Below are positions 12,095-23,531 of a DNA stretch of 64,000 nucleotides, piece after piece. The notes below the pieces were generated by a model. The model was not told where the DNA came from and ran no database searches. It was given only the letters and a program-made list of their open reading frames with translations. The stretch's first letter is position 1. Each line of letters starts with the position of its first letter. This stretch comes from Podaxis mareebaensis. Lineage: Eukaryota; Basidiomycota; Agaricomycetes; Agaricales; Agaricaceae. The translations under genes and the position numbers were made by a program. The stretch lies in NCBI GenBank assembly GCA_018524725.1, contig JAEUWP010000421.1:124001-188000 (forward strand). Direction: 5' to 3'.

Positions 12095-14749
12095 ATGGGT
12101 GCCGCCATGTCCAGCCACTTTAGTCCAAAGAGTATCAACCAGCACGACTTGGTGATTCTGTGCGTCCGGTTCTACTTCTTATTGCTTTGGATTAAATTGG
12201 ATTTCAGCGTTGTTGGATGTTCAGGCGCAGGAAAGACGACCGTAAGCGTTCCAAAACCTCACCCTCCAGAAAGAGTTGAAGAATAGGGTAGTTCATTAAT
12301 ACGGCCGCTGGGAGAAATAGCTCCTCCGTTACTGTCTCTAGACCAGACGCACTTGACGTCCGGCAGATAGCGTGTCAGATTCCTTCTGGATTTGGAAACC
12401 GGAGAATTGTCTTTGTGGATATGCCGGCCTTTGAACCTCGTAGTAAGGATGGTTCCGTCCCGCTGAAACTGAGGAGATGGTTCCGCCGAATGTAAGTCTT
12501 CTCTATATACGTGGATTTAACCAATACCGACCCCCAACCAGTTCTCCAAAGAATAAGATTTTCGGTGTCTTGTATCTTCACCGCATCACGGACAACAGAC
12601 TTGCTGAATCAATGCAATATCTGACAATCCTCAAGAACCTGTTTACATTGTCCGACCGAGCGTTCCCTGATCGTGTGGCGTTGGTGACTACCATGTGGGG
12701 AGCGATTCAGCCCGAACCAGCGGCTCTGCGACAAGAGGAAGAGCTGAGAAGTTACTTGGATATGCTCCCTCGTGGCAGGGTGCCACTTCAGATCCTTCGG
12801 TTTGAGGATACCTTTGAGAGCGCGTGGTCGGTCGTGTATTGTCTGTTGAACGGTATAAATGACCCAGGTATGTCATTCGTACATGCTGCCTCCATCAATA
12901 GTTAATGTGTCTTCCGCCATGTTATGCCAACTTCTCTGGTGAATCATCCGGCGGAATCCAACCGATAGAATTTACCATTCCTATGTCCAAACCACAATCC
13001 TCGGTTCAATTGCTTACTGATACCTCACTCCCGTCCGAAAGCGATGACGGGACGCCACTCGCCTCACGATCTCCTAAAGGGCGACCCGAACAGCCTTTAA
13101 TCACACTGACCATGCTTCGTGGCATTACAAAGCGCTTCGAACCACTGCCACTAAAAAAGTCACCGACCATCACACTTCCGCAGCCATCCAGTGCTGCCGT
13201 GCCTCCGGATGGTGTACCGCCTTCCGCAGATTTTTCTCGAAAGCCTAATTTCCATGATCAGTCTCGCAGCTTGATTCTAAAGATCAAAGAACACGCTGAG
13301 CGGAGAGTACTAATCACTGGGCTTGCTGGGCTCATGATAGAAGATGCCCAGCACATGATCGATTTTCTGAATATCGTACGTCTATGCTACTCGAATTCTG
13401 AAGTATACTGCTCACACACCTGATTACAATGGAAGATCCTTCACGAGAAGGGCATTTTTGCGACTGACGACGGGAAGTTCATATTGTCTCTCCTCTGCAA
13501 TCTCGTCAAGACTGCCCAAATCATCCCACGGTACTACAGACTCACAGGGGTCCAGTTTGACTCTGAACCTGTAGAAGGAGGAGGCTTTGCTGATATTCAC
13601 CGGGGTCACTACAAGAATCAGACATTGTGTCTTAAGATGATTCGCCTGTATCGAGAACAAGATGTGGTTCAATTGTTGAGGGTGAGTCTTACCGCCACTT
13701 AGTGAGCACTTACTTAAGGTGTTGTGATTGACACAGACGAATATAAGAAGATTCGCGCTCTGGTCTCACCTATCGCATCCAAATATCCTACCGTTTTATG
13801 GGGTATTCCTTCATGGTGGTAAAACAAAACGGATTTGTCTTGTTTCACCCTGGATTGACCGTGGACATCTTCGTCGTTTTCTGAACGATCACCCTCTACA
13901 TCCTCGACTCCCATTGGTCAGTGTCCCCAGTACCACCGCCATAATCAAGACTTCATTGCTCTTAGATCTTCGACATCGCAAGTGGGTTGCTATATCTGCA
14001 TAATTTGGGAATCGTGCACGGTGACCTTAAATCGGTACTTCCCATACGTGTCTTGGTCCAGCCAACGACTGACTCACACGTCCTTGTAGCAAAATATCCT
14101 TATTTCGGAGAATGGGCGTGCCTTGATTGCAGATTTCGGATTGTCCTACGTCGCAATGGCAACGCAGCTCACGCCAACTTCGTTGCCAAGTGGTGCACTG
14201 CGCTGGAAAGCCCCCGAGCTATTTACAGGCGAGAACATATTACCAACACTAGCAGCCGATATCTGGTCATTTGGCTGCTTATGTTACGAGGTAATCTCTC
14301 TCTCGTGCTTCGCATGCATCTACTGATGACGCTTCAGGTATTCACCCGCAAGATTCCATTTTACCAGTACACAAATGATCATATGCTGACCTTGGGCCTC
14401 TTACAACGCCAAGAGATCCCAATACGGCCAATCCCGGAAAACGAATGTGACAAGATCGATGATTATATGTGGGACATTTTGAGGAATTGTTGGGACTACA
14501 TACCTTCGAAGCGGCCGACAATCGAGGAAATCCGGAGAGCGATCACGGATCTTCAGGTTCCGGAAGACCGTCCGAAAGGGATTGCACAAGTTGAAGATAA
14601 TTACACTTTCTGGGAAGCAATGAGGACTCAGTCGGGTTATGATGTTGACTACCAACGCGTTCATGACATTCTGCTCAAGGTATGTAATATTTTCGCTAGT
14701 TCTGCAGCTGAGACATTGATTCAGACCAACCAATTCACAGCTTCAGTAA
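12095..14749 (+). CDS. GTPase-kinase fusion protein B (tandem paralogue of A)
   Basis: Same architecture as the 8482-11058 gene. The start ATG 12095 opens MGAAMSSHFS, again with Gly2 and Ser6. Exons: 12095-12159, 12208-12241, 12292-12491, 12542-12867, linker from 12969, then kinase exons. GTPase part: G1 GCSGAGKTT, FINTAAGRN, G3-like FVDMPAFE, IFGVLYLHRITDNR, G4-like VALVTTMW. The linker is Pro/Ser-rich and diverged, ending DAQHMIDFLNI. Kinase part: GGGFADIHRG, LCLKMIRLYR, HGDLK, ADFGLSYVAM, LRWKAPELF, ADIWSFG. Every intron position compared matches gene A, so the pair arose by duplication of an already intron-bearing gene. The end is uncertain. Using the acceptor just before 14741 gives a short KLQ tail and TAA 14747-14749, matching gene A's short tail. 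The alternative acceptor at about 14724 reads on to 14793. Confidence 0.87.
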
Positions 14750-15743
14750 GCTTTGTAAATGGGTGGAAGTTGAACAATGCGAGCCTAGTGTAGGATGATA
14801 GATCTGCTATTGCTTAGGACGGTATAGTCGAGGGATTTGCACTCTTGTAATTGTTCTTGGTTATGAATCTCTCAATGTCTTTATTTAGGCCCTGATTTGC
14901 TAATGACATCATATACGGAAGGGCAAAGGTCTCGTATATAAAGTGCCACCTACAAAACGAACGGAGCATCCTCTCTTTCCCTTTTCATTATCATTGCTCT
15001 TGTGTATAAACGAATGCGATAACTCGCGAATACAACGCCCGTGCCTGCTTACGTGTCTGGCAGATCATGAATGATGTCCATAGAGTTACGGGCCCTCAGC
15101 CCCACAGATTCGTCAAAATAATGCTTGGATTCTGACCGCCAGGCACGCCAAAACATGAGCTACTTCTACTCCTCGATCAGGTGAAGAGAGTCCTTTGGAC
15201 GCCCTCAGGACCACATGGTGAAATTGTGAAACTGGTGGAGGCAAGTGACGGTGAAGCTTCCCAACAATGCTCAGCGATGGTTGTAGGGATGGAGCCGTCA
15301 GGATTGTATGTTGTGATTGGAGCTAGTAGGTCAGGTTGTTTCGAGAAGGCTTTCTATACTCTTCCCTACTCCGCACCACGATTCTGAATGTAAATATTGG
15401 TTGTAATTGCCCACAACATGCAACGTGTTTAACCGCAGGACCAGTGTTTGACCAATGAAGACACCTATAGTATCTATCCTCACTGGGGTCCCCCTTCTTA
15501 CTGTGCGTGAAATCAACAGCAGATGTCTGTATAAATTACGAATCTCAGGAAAGCATGATACTGTCAAGATCTAGAGTACACAATGCTGCGAGGAATCACT
15601 AACTACGGTTGTCATTAATCATAACCATCGGTGCGAGTATGGTTTAAAAGGTATAACACAATAAAATAGTAACTGCAAAAAACACCAAGGACGGGACGAC
15701 AGAAAAGGGAAAGAGAATGTCATCAGAGTTCGACATTCAATGT
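14750..15743. other. intergenic; possible small TATA-driven transcript
   Basis: A good TATA-like GTATATAAAG lies at about 14934-14943 on the + strand, followed by a pyrimidine-rich stretch (14980-15000). Downstream reading frames (ATG about 15067, and an open stretch 15181-15387 without ATG) are too short and unrecognisable to call as a gene. Confidence 0.35.
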
Positions 15744-18700
15744 TCAACGAAGCGCCTGAACACCCGCATCCCACTCTTCCTTGCTCACTCTCCCAACACC
15801 ACGGCACACCGGACACGACACCTCAACTTCCTTCCTCCCCTCAGGCCCAACAAACGCCACCTCCGCGTCCCGCAGTGCCAATGACACACGCTCAGCACTA
15901 ACGAGACAACTCGAGTGGAACGTGTGCGGGCACACAGCCTTCCTCTCCATGCCACCTTCCCCGGCCTTCTCCATACCTTCCGTCCCCTTCCCTTCACCTC
16001 CGCTCACATCTTTGTCCGCGCCATCAGCATCGGCATCCACCGTACTTGCAGTGGTGTCAACAGGTGTTGGGGACCGGATGCTCAACTGCCGTATTTGTTC
16101 CACTCCAATATCAACCCACGGATCCTCATCGCTCGGACCCACGCCACAGCTCACATCACAGCACCTCAACCCAGCCTCCTGCTCCTTCTTTTCTACACGC
16201 TGTCGAAGTGTCAACCCCGGCGCGGGAGGCGGTGTCCACTTCTTTCGTGGTTGCTGTCGTGGAGCAGGAGCTGGGGATGGACGCGGAGGGGGAGAACCGG
16301 GCATCCATGTCCAGTTGAGCCCTCCTGGCTGAGCGTTGGTGTCTTGGGGCCGCCGAGGTTGGGGTTGTGCAGGTTGCGTGCCGGGCTGTGCTTGTGTTTG
16401 CGTTTGGCCTTGGCCCTGTGCTTGACCCTGAGCCGGAGTTTGAGGAGGCGCGGCGAACACCCCAGTAATGATGTCAAATAACGGGATACTCTCAAACACT
16501 CCTCCCTGTTCCGCCTGTCCCGCTTGTCCCGCCTGTCCCGCTTGTCCCGCCTGCCCCACCTGTCCCGCCTGTCCCGCCTGTCCCGCCTGTCCCGCCTGTC
16601 CCGCTTGTCCCGCTTGTCCCGCCTGTCCCGCCTGACCCGTTGTCCCCGCCTGCTCAGGCTGACGCTGCTGGCCTGTCGCACCACGCATCCCAAATGGCAA
16701 CACAATTGGCGGCACCACTTGTTGCCTCTGCCCAGCACCGATGCCAACGTTCGTCGTAGCAAACGGCAGCGGCCTAGACGGCGGCGCGGGCGGCCGCTCA
16801 GGACCAAACACAACCGATTCCTGCGCCCGTTGTTGTCCGCCACTTTCCACATTCGTAGGCCCAGCAGGTGGCGGGCCGGTTCTGGGACCTGGAGTAGGAC
16901 CAGACGACGGGGTGGGACCACTCCCAAAAATCCTCGAAAATATATCTCCAAGCGCCCGCCCCAGCCCTGGCGGCATCGGAATTGGAATAGCGAAAGTTGC
17001 ACCTCTCGAGTCTCTCCCCTGACCACTACCGTCATTCCTTTCGTCTGCTCCGGTTGTTGGCGTATTAACGTTTGGGTTTGCAGGAGCACCAGGAGCCACA
17101 TCGGCGGAGCTGGCAGTGTTAGAGGTAGGTGCAGTGTTCGCAGCAGGAGGGGGAGCACTACGGGGAGCACCAGGACCTGGCATAGGGATATGAATTACAC
17201 CAGGTCCTGGGAAGGGGAAGGGTGGCGGTCCACGACCAATGTACATATCAAACCCGATTGTTACAATCTCCCGAGGCATACGATCATCATCCGCGGTAGC
17301 AGCCCGTGCAGCATTGCGATCACCGGTGGCAGTATTGGGATGGTCATCGGCAGCTCGAGCGGGTGCTTGCTGTTCTGTTGCACTGTCCGCAGCTTGGGTA
17401 GTAGCGGCTGCTGTGGGTTGTCCAGCATTACGCCCGCCTGGTCGGATAGGAATGATAACTATACTTCCGTTAGCGTTTTGTTCGATAGCATATATAGATG
17501 AGTACGTACTTGGTGGACCATCGACAATCACCGGAATGTCCAGCCCGAAGACACTGGGTGCTGCCGGTTGATCCTGACCGCCCTCCGTAGAGGCGCCACC
17601 GTCAGTCTCAGTTGCTTGAGCTTGCGCACGTCGCTGCGACCTGCTCGTATATGTCAAGTTCTCTGGATCAATATTGAACCTGCATATAGGGCATGTCGTC
17701 TGCTTCGGTTTTGAGAACCAGGGGATTAAACACTGAGCATGGAAGACGTGTGCACAGGGAAGCGTGACGATGCGTTGATATCGTTTTTCCTTGTCTTCCT
17801 TGTCTGGTTGTGCCGGGAGTGATGAAGGCTCGACGGTTTGAGTGGGCGCGACGTCCATGCTTTCAGACTTAGCCTCTTCCTTTTCCTTCTCCCCCTTCTC
17901 CTTCCCCTCCTCCTTCCCTTCCTCAGCCTCAGTCAACAACCTCTCCCAGCAAATCGCACACCCTCCATCACCAAGCCCACCTCCACTCTCACCACTCTCC
18001 TCACTACTCACACCAACCTTTCCAACCCTCTCCAGCCTCCTAACCAAACCCACAGGTACATCCTCCAACCCTTCAACTAACTTTTTCGCTCTCTCAGGAT
18101 CCTCGACCTCCCGTTCAAATAGCGCCGAATTCTGGAACGACAGCGCCGCGAGGAGCCCAATGCGCGCCAAAAGGTCTGCGAATGAATTCGATCCGCTGGG
18201 TGGTGGTGAGCCTTCTGCTTCTGGATGAGGTTGGGTTTGGGGTGCTTGATTCGGCGGATCTGGACCTGGACCTGGACCTCTGGTTTCAGGTCGGGCCGCA
18301 GTGGGTGGGTTCTCGCCAACTGCCGGACCCGCGCTTGAATGGGGCGGTGTAGGTACAGGCGCCGACGGAGTATTAGATACAGCGTTATCGATATTTGCAT
18401 TCGGGTGCGATGGCATAAGAGATGCTGGGGGTGGTGTGCCAGGGAGAGGCATCGTAGTCACAGCGCCATTCACATCAATCGCAAATGCAAACCCACCGAA
18501 TATTTGGGGGAGCAAGTTGGGCAGAGGGGTTCTTTGAGGGGAACCATCGGCATTGGTTCGGATGGTAGAAGGCGAACGTGCAGAGTCTGCGGCAGAAACG
18601 TTCGCAGCAGGTGCAGGAATAGATGTTGGAGCAGGTCTAGTATTTTCCTGCTGCGCAGAAGCATTAAGTGCTTGTGAAGAAGCGTTTGGTGATGCGGGAT

Positions 18701-19313
18701 TAGGATTATCTGTATGATTATGTGGAAGCATGTGCTGGAAGAAACGGAAGGGACGAGAATTAGGTGAGGAAATGGGATGAGAGGGTCCTGGTGATCGTCC
18801 CATACCGCTGGGTATTTGGAGGAAATCAATAGGGGTCGACTGTGGCGATGAGGGGGACGTGGAATATGATGAACTGGTTGAATTGGATGGATGGGAGGGG
18901 CTGCCTACTCGGTGTGAGGGGTGACGACGGTCTCGCTCGTTGTCATGGTCATCCTCTACTCTGCTCCTGCGCATACTAGTGCGTTGCACCATAGAGGGAA
19001 TTGACAATGGGGTCGAACTCGAAGAGGAGAAAGAAGACTCGCTGAGGGAAGTTGCGGGCACAGCTGTGCTCGGTGTAGAAGCCGAAGTGGGCTCTGTGCC
19101 CATCATGTTATTGTCATTGGAACGTGTGGAGTCATCCAGCAGTTGCATTTCAACCTCGTCCGAGTCATTGCTTGGAAGGGGAATCACTTCAACCTGCATC
19201 TCGTCAGCCGCAAGCTCGGTATAATCACGTTCGGGGTAGTGTCCTGAGTCCATGCTGGAGTGTAAGATGTATGGTGGGGGGTAAAGAGTCGCGTAAAGAT
19301 GAAGTATGGACAA
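15744..19313 (-). CDS. large double-RING (RING-H2) protein, probable E3 ubiquitin ligase
   Basis: One uninterrupted frame of 1,189 codons; a start at the second methionine (19253, MDSGHYPERD) is at least as likely as 19313. The first 440 residues are disordered (S/P/N-rich). At about residue 450-540 lies a RING-H2: CAIC, then about 64 residues rich in K/E, then CAHVFHAQCLIPWF and CPICRF. This would recruit an E2 and transfer ubiquitin. The middle is Gly/Pro/Gln-rich and contains a perfect-looking GQA repeat at about residues 890-935. The C-terminus (about 1055-1180) holds a second RING-like set, LRCCDVSCG ... CPHTFHSSCL ... CPVCRGVG, with a long insertion. The 64-residue loop between the first two cysteine pairs is unusually long for a RING. 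An in-frame intron cannot be excluded, for example around 17500. No yeast orthologue recognised. Confidence 0.85.
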   Translation of the reverse strand: MSILHLYATLYPPPYILHSSMDSGHYPERDYTELAADEMQVEVIPLPSNDSDEVEMQLLDDSTRSNDNNMMGTEPTSASTPSTAVPATSLSESSFSSSSSTPLSIPSMVQRTSMRRSRVEDDHDNERDRRHPSHRVGSPSHPSNSTSSSYSTSPSSPQSTPIDFLQIPSGMGRSPGPSHPISSPNSRPFRFFQHMLPHNHTDNPNPASPNASSQALNASAQQENTRPAPTSIPAPAANVSAADSARSPSTIRTNADGSPQRTPLPNLLPQIFGGFAFAIDVNGAVTTMPLPGTPPPASLMPSHPNANIDNAVSNTPSAPVPTPPHSSAGPAVGENPPTAARPETRGPGPGPDPPNQAPQTQPHPEAEGSPPPSGSNSFADLLARIGLLAALSFQNSALFEREVEDPERAKKLVEGLEDVPVGLVRRLERVGKVGVSSEESGESGGGLGDGGCAICWERLLTEAEEGKEEGKEKGEKEKEEAKSESMDVAPTQTVEPSSLPAQPDKEDKEKRYQRIVTLPCAHVFHAQCLIPWFSKPKQTTCPICRFNIDPENLTYTSRSQRRAQAQATETDGGASTEGGQDQPAAPSVFGLDIPVIVDGPPSTYSSIYAIEQNANGSIVIIPIRPGGRNAGQPTAAATTQAADSATEQQAPARAADDHPNTATGDRNAARAATADDDRMPREIVTIGFDMYIGRGPPPFPFPGPGVIHIPMPGPGAPRSAPPPAANTAPTSNTASSADVAPGAPANPNVNTPTTGADERNDGSGQGRDSRGATFAIPIPMPPGLGRALGDIFSRIFGSGPTPSSGPTPGPRTGPPPAGPTNVESGGQQRAQESVVFGPERPPAPPSRPLPFATTNVGIGAGQRQQVVPPIVLPFGMRGATGQQRQPEQAGTTGQAGQAGQAGQAGQAGQAGQAGQAGQVGQAGQAGQAGQAGQAEQGGVFESIPLFDIITGVFAAPPQTPAQGQAQGQGQTQTQAQPGTQPAQPQPRRPQDTNAQPGGLNWTWMPGSPPPRPSPAPAPRQQPRKKWTPPPAPGLTLRQRVEKKEQEAGLRCCDVSCGVGPSDEDPWVDIGVEQIRQLSIRSPTPVDTTASTVDADADGADKDVSGGEGKGTEGMEKAGEGGMERKAVCPHTFHSSCLVSAERVSLALRDAEVAFVGPEGRKEVEVSCPVCRGVGRVSKEEWDAGVQALR
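16506..16645. repeat. 9-bp coding minisatellite (GQA repeat) in the double-RING gene
   Basis: On the + strand the unit is tgtcccgcc/tgtcccgct, repeated about 14 times in tandem with single-base variants, one unit changed to cccacc (Gly-Gln-Val). On the coding (minus) strand it encodes Gly-Gln-Ala triplets. The unit is a multiple of three, so copy-number changes keep the frame. Confidence 0.93.
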
Positions 19314-21595
19314 CTCTACTGTTTTAAACCGATGGTCTTGGGTTTTCTATGCAACTTTCGTCAGTCCACTGCCTGCGACAACAGAGCCTCAGACGTACAG
19401 AGAGAAGGTGGTGGTTGTGGAAGAAGAGACGATGCTGGCGGTGGCTGCTGTGTTGCCCTATTTGCGTTGCTGGGTCCCAACTTGGAATGTACTAGAATAC
19501 TCGAGTCAAAACCCCACAGAAATAGTCAAAATTTCGCAAAAAGCACCACAATTACTCATCCATCCAACGCTTGAAGCCGACGCATTTCCCATGGGGCATA
19601 CAACTACAGACCCATCCTCGAAGACGTAGATCTTCCACGGGCCAGACTGGAACGGAACGAGAAACGCTGGCTGACTAAGATTCACAGTCTTATACTTCAG
19701 TCAGCTTAGCGATGCAACTCTCCCGATTCGCTCAATGCTGCGTGTCCGCCGTGCATGCGAGTGAGCCTGAGAGTATTTCTCACTATGTAACAAGAAATCA
19801 GGCAACAGGAAAGAATAAACCTCGGCGTGCTTAATTGTGCGAAAATGTGCGATTAATTGTCAATTAATTGTCCTCGGGGCAACCCTGTGCCTGATTCTCA
19901 ACGCCTGAGCGTACATAGGTATATAGTCAAACGGAGATGCCACCCCAATCGCCTTAGCTCTGGTTCTGGGGGTTCGTTGCAACGACACGCCGTTTCGATC
20001 GTAAGGAGCACAAAGAAACACTGTTGTTTTTTTTGTCTTCAGCCCAGCTGTCCTTTTTCCCCAATTGCAGCCGTGATTATGGTAAAACAAGCCCCTATCC
20101 CAGATTTTCTCCGAACAACCTTTTGTGGGTCGCCTTCCGAAAAGTACCTCCTGATTTCTGGTCCCTAATGTTCTGACTTCAGGTCTCCACCATAACGAGT
20201 TAATCCTTCCTCCATCGAAGCCTTGGAAAAACTCGTCCAATCTGGCACAACATTAATGTACCTTCAGACCGAGCGCACACTGTGCCTCGCTGAGCCTGGG
20301 ATACCTTTTGTTTGCCCTCCTATCTGTGACCGTACTCAGTGTCGATGTCTAAATACGAGGTTCATTCAGGTACAACTTCCCTGGCATGCTGTCCCCTCTT
20401 TTGACTGGACCACACAACCAATTCCATGGGTTCGTACCATCTATTCTCAACCCGCGAGTGGCTTTCCATTAACGACGCCATAATTGATCTGGTCTAGGAG
20501 GAGGGATGAATCTTGAAACTAGAAGGGTGAACGATTTCTATGGCACGGATTCTGAAAACGAAAATGCTTACACACGCCCCACACACTCGTTTTCCACCCG
20601 AGACGGCATTCTATTCTGCTAACTGTGAGAGATATTTCTTCTCTACCACTCTGAAATACGTGAGGTTGATTGTTCCACCGCAAATGTTTTCATTAGAAAC
20701 TCCCATCTATTCTGATAGAAGCCAGCTTACCAATCGCCTTCGTTAGCTTCTCTGATCCAAACAAACCAAGGCATGAGATCATTGAAATGTACGCCTGACA
20801 TTCGCTGGCTATATCTCAGCATACACCCTTCTCCAACTGATGAGATTCAAATCATGGCTCCAGGAATTTGCCACAGTCTCAAACATAGATGGAGAAGGAA
20901 CCACAACCTTCCATTGTTCAACAACATCAGACTTCGAGCTCCATGATTGATTTTGAGAACGGATTTAGCAAACGTTGGGCGGGACCGATACCCCAGCGAA
21001 GCGATTAGTGTCCAGGTACTACGTTCCTGGCAACCCACAACCACCATTCCTAAATCGCCCGATATGTGGGTTTGGAAAGTTACAACAGGAGATTGACTTA
21101 ACACTTGCGAGTTATCAACCTTTCGCACCATCAAAGTACCTGATCCCGAACCCAGGCCTGCGAAACCTAGATAAATATACCACCAGCATAGCCCTGACTG
21201 TAAAGCTCAATTGGCCAGTGACGGACTTAGCTCGAAGTCAATACCGGTGGCGAATGCAAATAACCCCACCGGCAATTCCTTGGTATTGGTGAATACACGG
21301 AATTATTACTATATTTAGAGTATATCTCCCTTGTCTGATCTGTGTCATCTGTATCACTGCTCTGGGCTGCGCCGCAACCCTGACACCTAGCAGTTGGTGT
21401 GAGTGGAATCTATAGCCCCATACCCTTCATTCCATGCTGTATTGACTTGTTTTTGACAGCTATCTGTCTTATTTCTAGCAATTAACCACATCTAAGGCGT
21501 TTCAGACACAAGGTGCAGGTTGTAAACCACAAGTATATATATAATAATATCACGGTGAATGAGGCCCAGGATCACATACCTCGCGACCGTTGAAT
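19314..21595. other. gene-poor region upstream of the double-RING gene
   Basis: No frame longer than about 125 codons, and none has recognisable family motifs or coherent splice structure. The 19314-19900 part must contain the promoter and 5' leader of the double-RING gene. No terminal repeats or transposase motifs found by eye. Confidence 0.4.
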
Positions 21596-23531
21596 ATGTC
21601 AATCGAGGGCTTTTCTCAAGTTCAGATCACCAACGCCACGGCGGAAGCTAGGCCGGTGACTTACACTTACGGTGGGTCGCGATTACCGCACACGCCTTAC
21701 AGCATTGAGCTCAGTTCCGACAGCGGCCGCAATTACTCTCATTGTCTACGATTCGATGATACTTTTCCGCCGGGAGGTGAGCACTGAGACACTGGGGGAC
21801 GAAGGCGCATTTATCTAACATTTATCAAAGGTTGATCATATTTACAGGTACCTGGCATTTACCCAAGAAGATCTTGAAAATTCACCATTCTGTAGGGGCT
21901 CACAGTCGTTGATCAAGTGGATTTATGTGCTTGTCAGGTCGATGGGACTCCTTGTTTTTCTGTACGTTTGATATTCACTTATGCCACCCACATTGCTGAG
22001 GTAAAGCGCCAGACTCAATTTCTTCAGTGCGTTCGCTCTCACTACAACTTCTGTCTTGCTGACAAGTACCAGCATACCTAACACCACATAGAGGGCCAAC
22101 AGTAAGCTAACTTAATTTGCCATACTTTTACAAATGCTCATGGAGACAACAGTTGTGAGCGGATCTGGAGAACAATCTATCGATGTAACTCACCTGTGCG
22201 ACTGCGTTGGACAGATGTTGGGTGAGACAATGGGTCGCTGGCTTGTAAGTGGTACCACGCAAGTCGATGCACTTTTTAGTACTCAATTTTGAACCTCCCT
22301 GCTCCAGTGCGTTTGAAATCATATACACCGCGACGATCAAAACGCTCTTGGTCCTGCGATTACGTGCACTCTACAGGAACGACAAGAACAGTGAGACAAC
22401 TTTGCCTCATCTCTTATGAGAATGTTTTTCACACCATGTTAGTGACAATCATCTTGTGCTTCACGACCATTGGTAAGAATACATAACTTTCGTCCAAATC
22501 CTTTTACCAATTTAAGTATCTGGTTTAGTCGAACTTCTGGTGGGATTGGTTTGATCATGACTTATGCACAAACACTGAATCATCACCTCAGAGCACAACA
22601 TACGCATATATCATGACCGGTTTGAACATGCAACAGTACATCAGGACGCCCGCACCCGTTCCAGGCTGCCCATTGCAACTTGATAATCAGCTACATCACT
22701 TCCGCTCCCCCACGGTCGTATGGTTGGTCACTCGGCACATACTGCTGGCATAGGCTTACATCCGCAACTAGGGCTACGAGAATGGCCAGTAACGGTAGGT
22801 CATCTGGACAGAGTTGTCACACATCACGTATAATGATAATCACCTGAAGGCCTCGAGTTTGTCCTCTTGCTTATAGGCTTGCATCGCAGCTTAAAGGAAA
22901 CAGACCACTGTATCCGTAGTGGGTGGGCCCGCTTAAGGCGGCTTGCTCCAGTGCTCTATGTATTTTACAGAGATGGGACTATATTCTATATCCCGTGAGT
23001 CCTAAACATTCTACACTGCTTCGAATCCGGGCTCACCGGAGCAACAGAGTCTTCGGTGAGCAATAAATACTTCTCGGGCTTTATCCTGGGACCAAACAAT
23101 TCCGAATCTAGGGCTCAGTCTATTTGGATTTGCCTCAGCCTTCACAACTATCCCCGAACATCTTACTTGCGCAAAGTGGGAAGCGTAAGCACTGGCGCTG
23201 AGAAGCATATAATAATATTCCCACTGATTCATGATGTCCTAAACCTAGATGGCTCGCAATGGCCTATTACATCTCCGTAAGTCCAAGGTCCGACTCGCCA
23301 CTATTTTCTCACTCATTATCGACTCAGGGAACTCGATTGATTTTGAACATTCGTAGCACTGGGATCAAGTTCACGACCAGCATGATGACGCAACAAGTGT
23401 CAACTTTAGCTTTCTATCACGACTCAGAGTTAAGCCCAGAGTCAGAAGATGGATCGGTCGACTCTCCCGAGACCAGGAGTACTATCACCCTTGAGGTCGC
23501 TGAAGTAAAACCCAATCCTGTTGTAGTTTGA
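21596..23531 (+). CDS. divergent multi-exon membrane protein (DUF6533-like), possibly degenerate
   Basis: Exon-like hydrophobic blocks in a constant order resemble the agaricomycete serpentine membrane family that carries DUF6533. These are IYVLVRSMGLLVFL (about 21930), AFEIIYTATIKTLLVLRLRALYRND (about 22310-22385), VFHTMLVTIILCF (about 22425), PVPGCPLQL (about 22660), VLYVFYRDGTIFYIP (about 22950-22990), and near the end GTRLILNIRSTG followed by a polar tail to TAG/TGA at about 23531. The ALY and FYRDG signatures at the right spacing are the basis for the call. The last exon begins near 23320. I could not build a fully continuous splice path, notably around 22380-22420 and 23000-23320, so it may be a pseudogene or simply a poorly resolved gene. 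Function unknown. Confidence 0.42.

Noticed and set aside
8482..14749. Kinase pseudogene interpretation because HRD is HGD
   Set aside because: HGDLK is a normal variant in basidiomycete TKL kinases; Lys, Asp, DFG and APE-like motifs are all present.
16211..17501. Long open frames antisense and out of frame to the double-RING gene (319 and 325 codons)
   Set aside because: They exist because the minisatellite and GC-rich codons lack stops in other frames. They are Arg/Trp-rich or unstructured and show no domain.
18301..19224. Plus-strand frames over the N-terminal half of the double-RING gene
   Set aside because: Antisense shadows of a low-complexity coding sequence.
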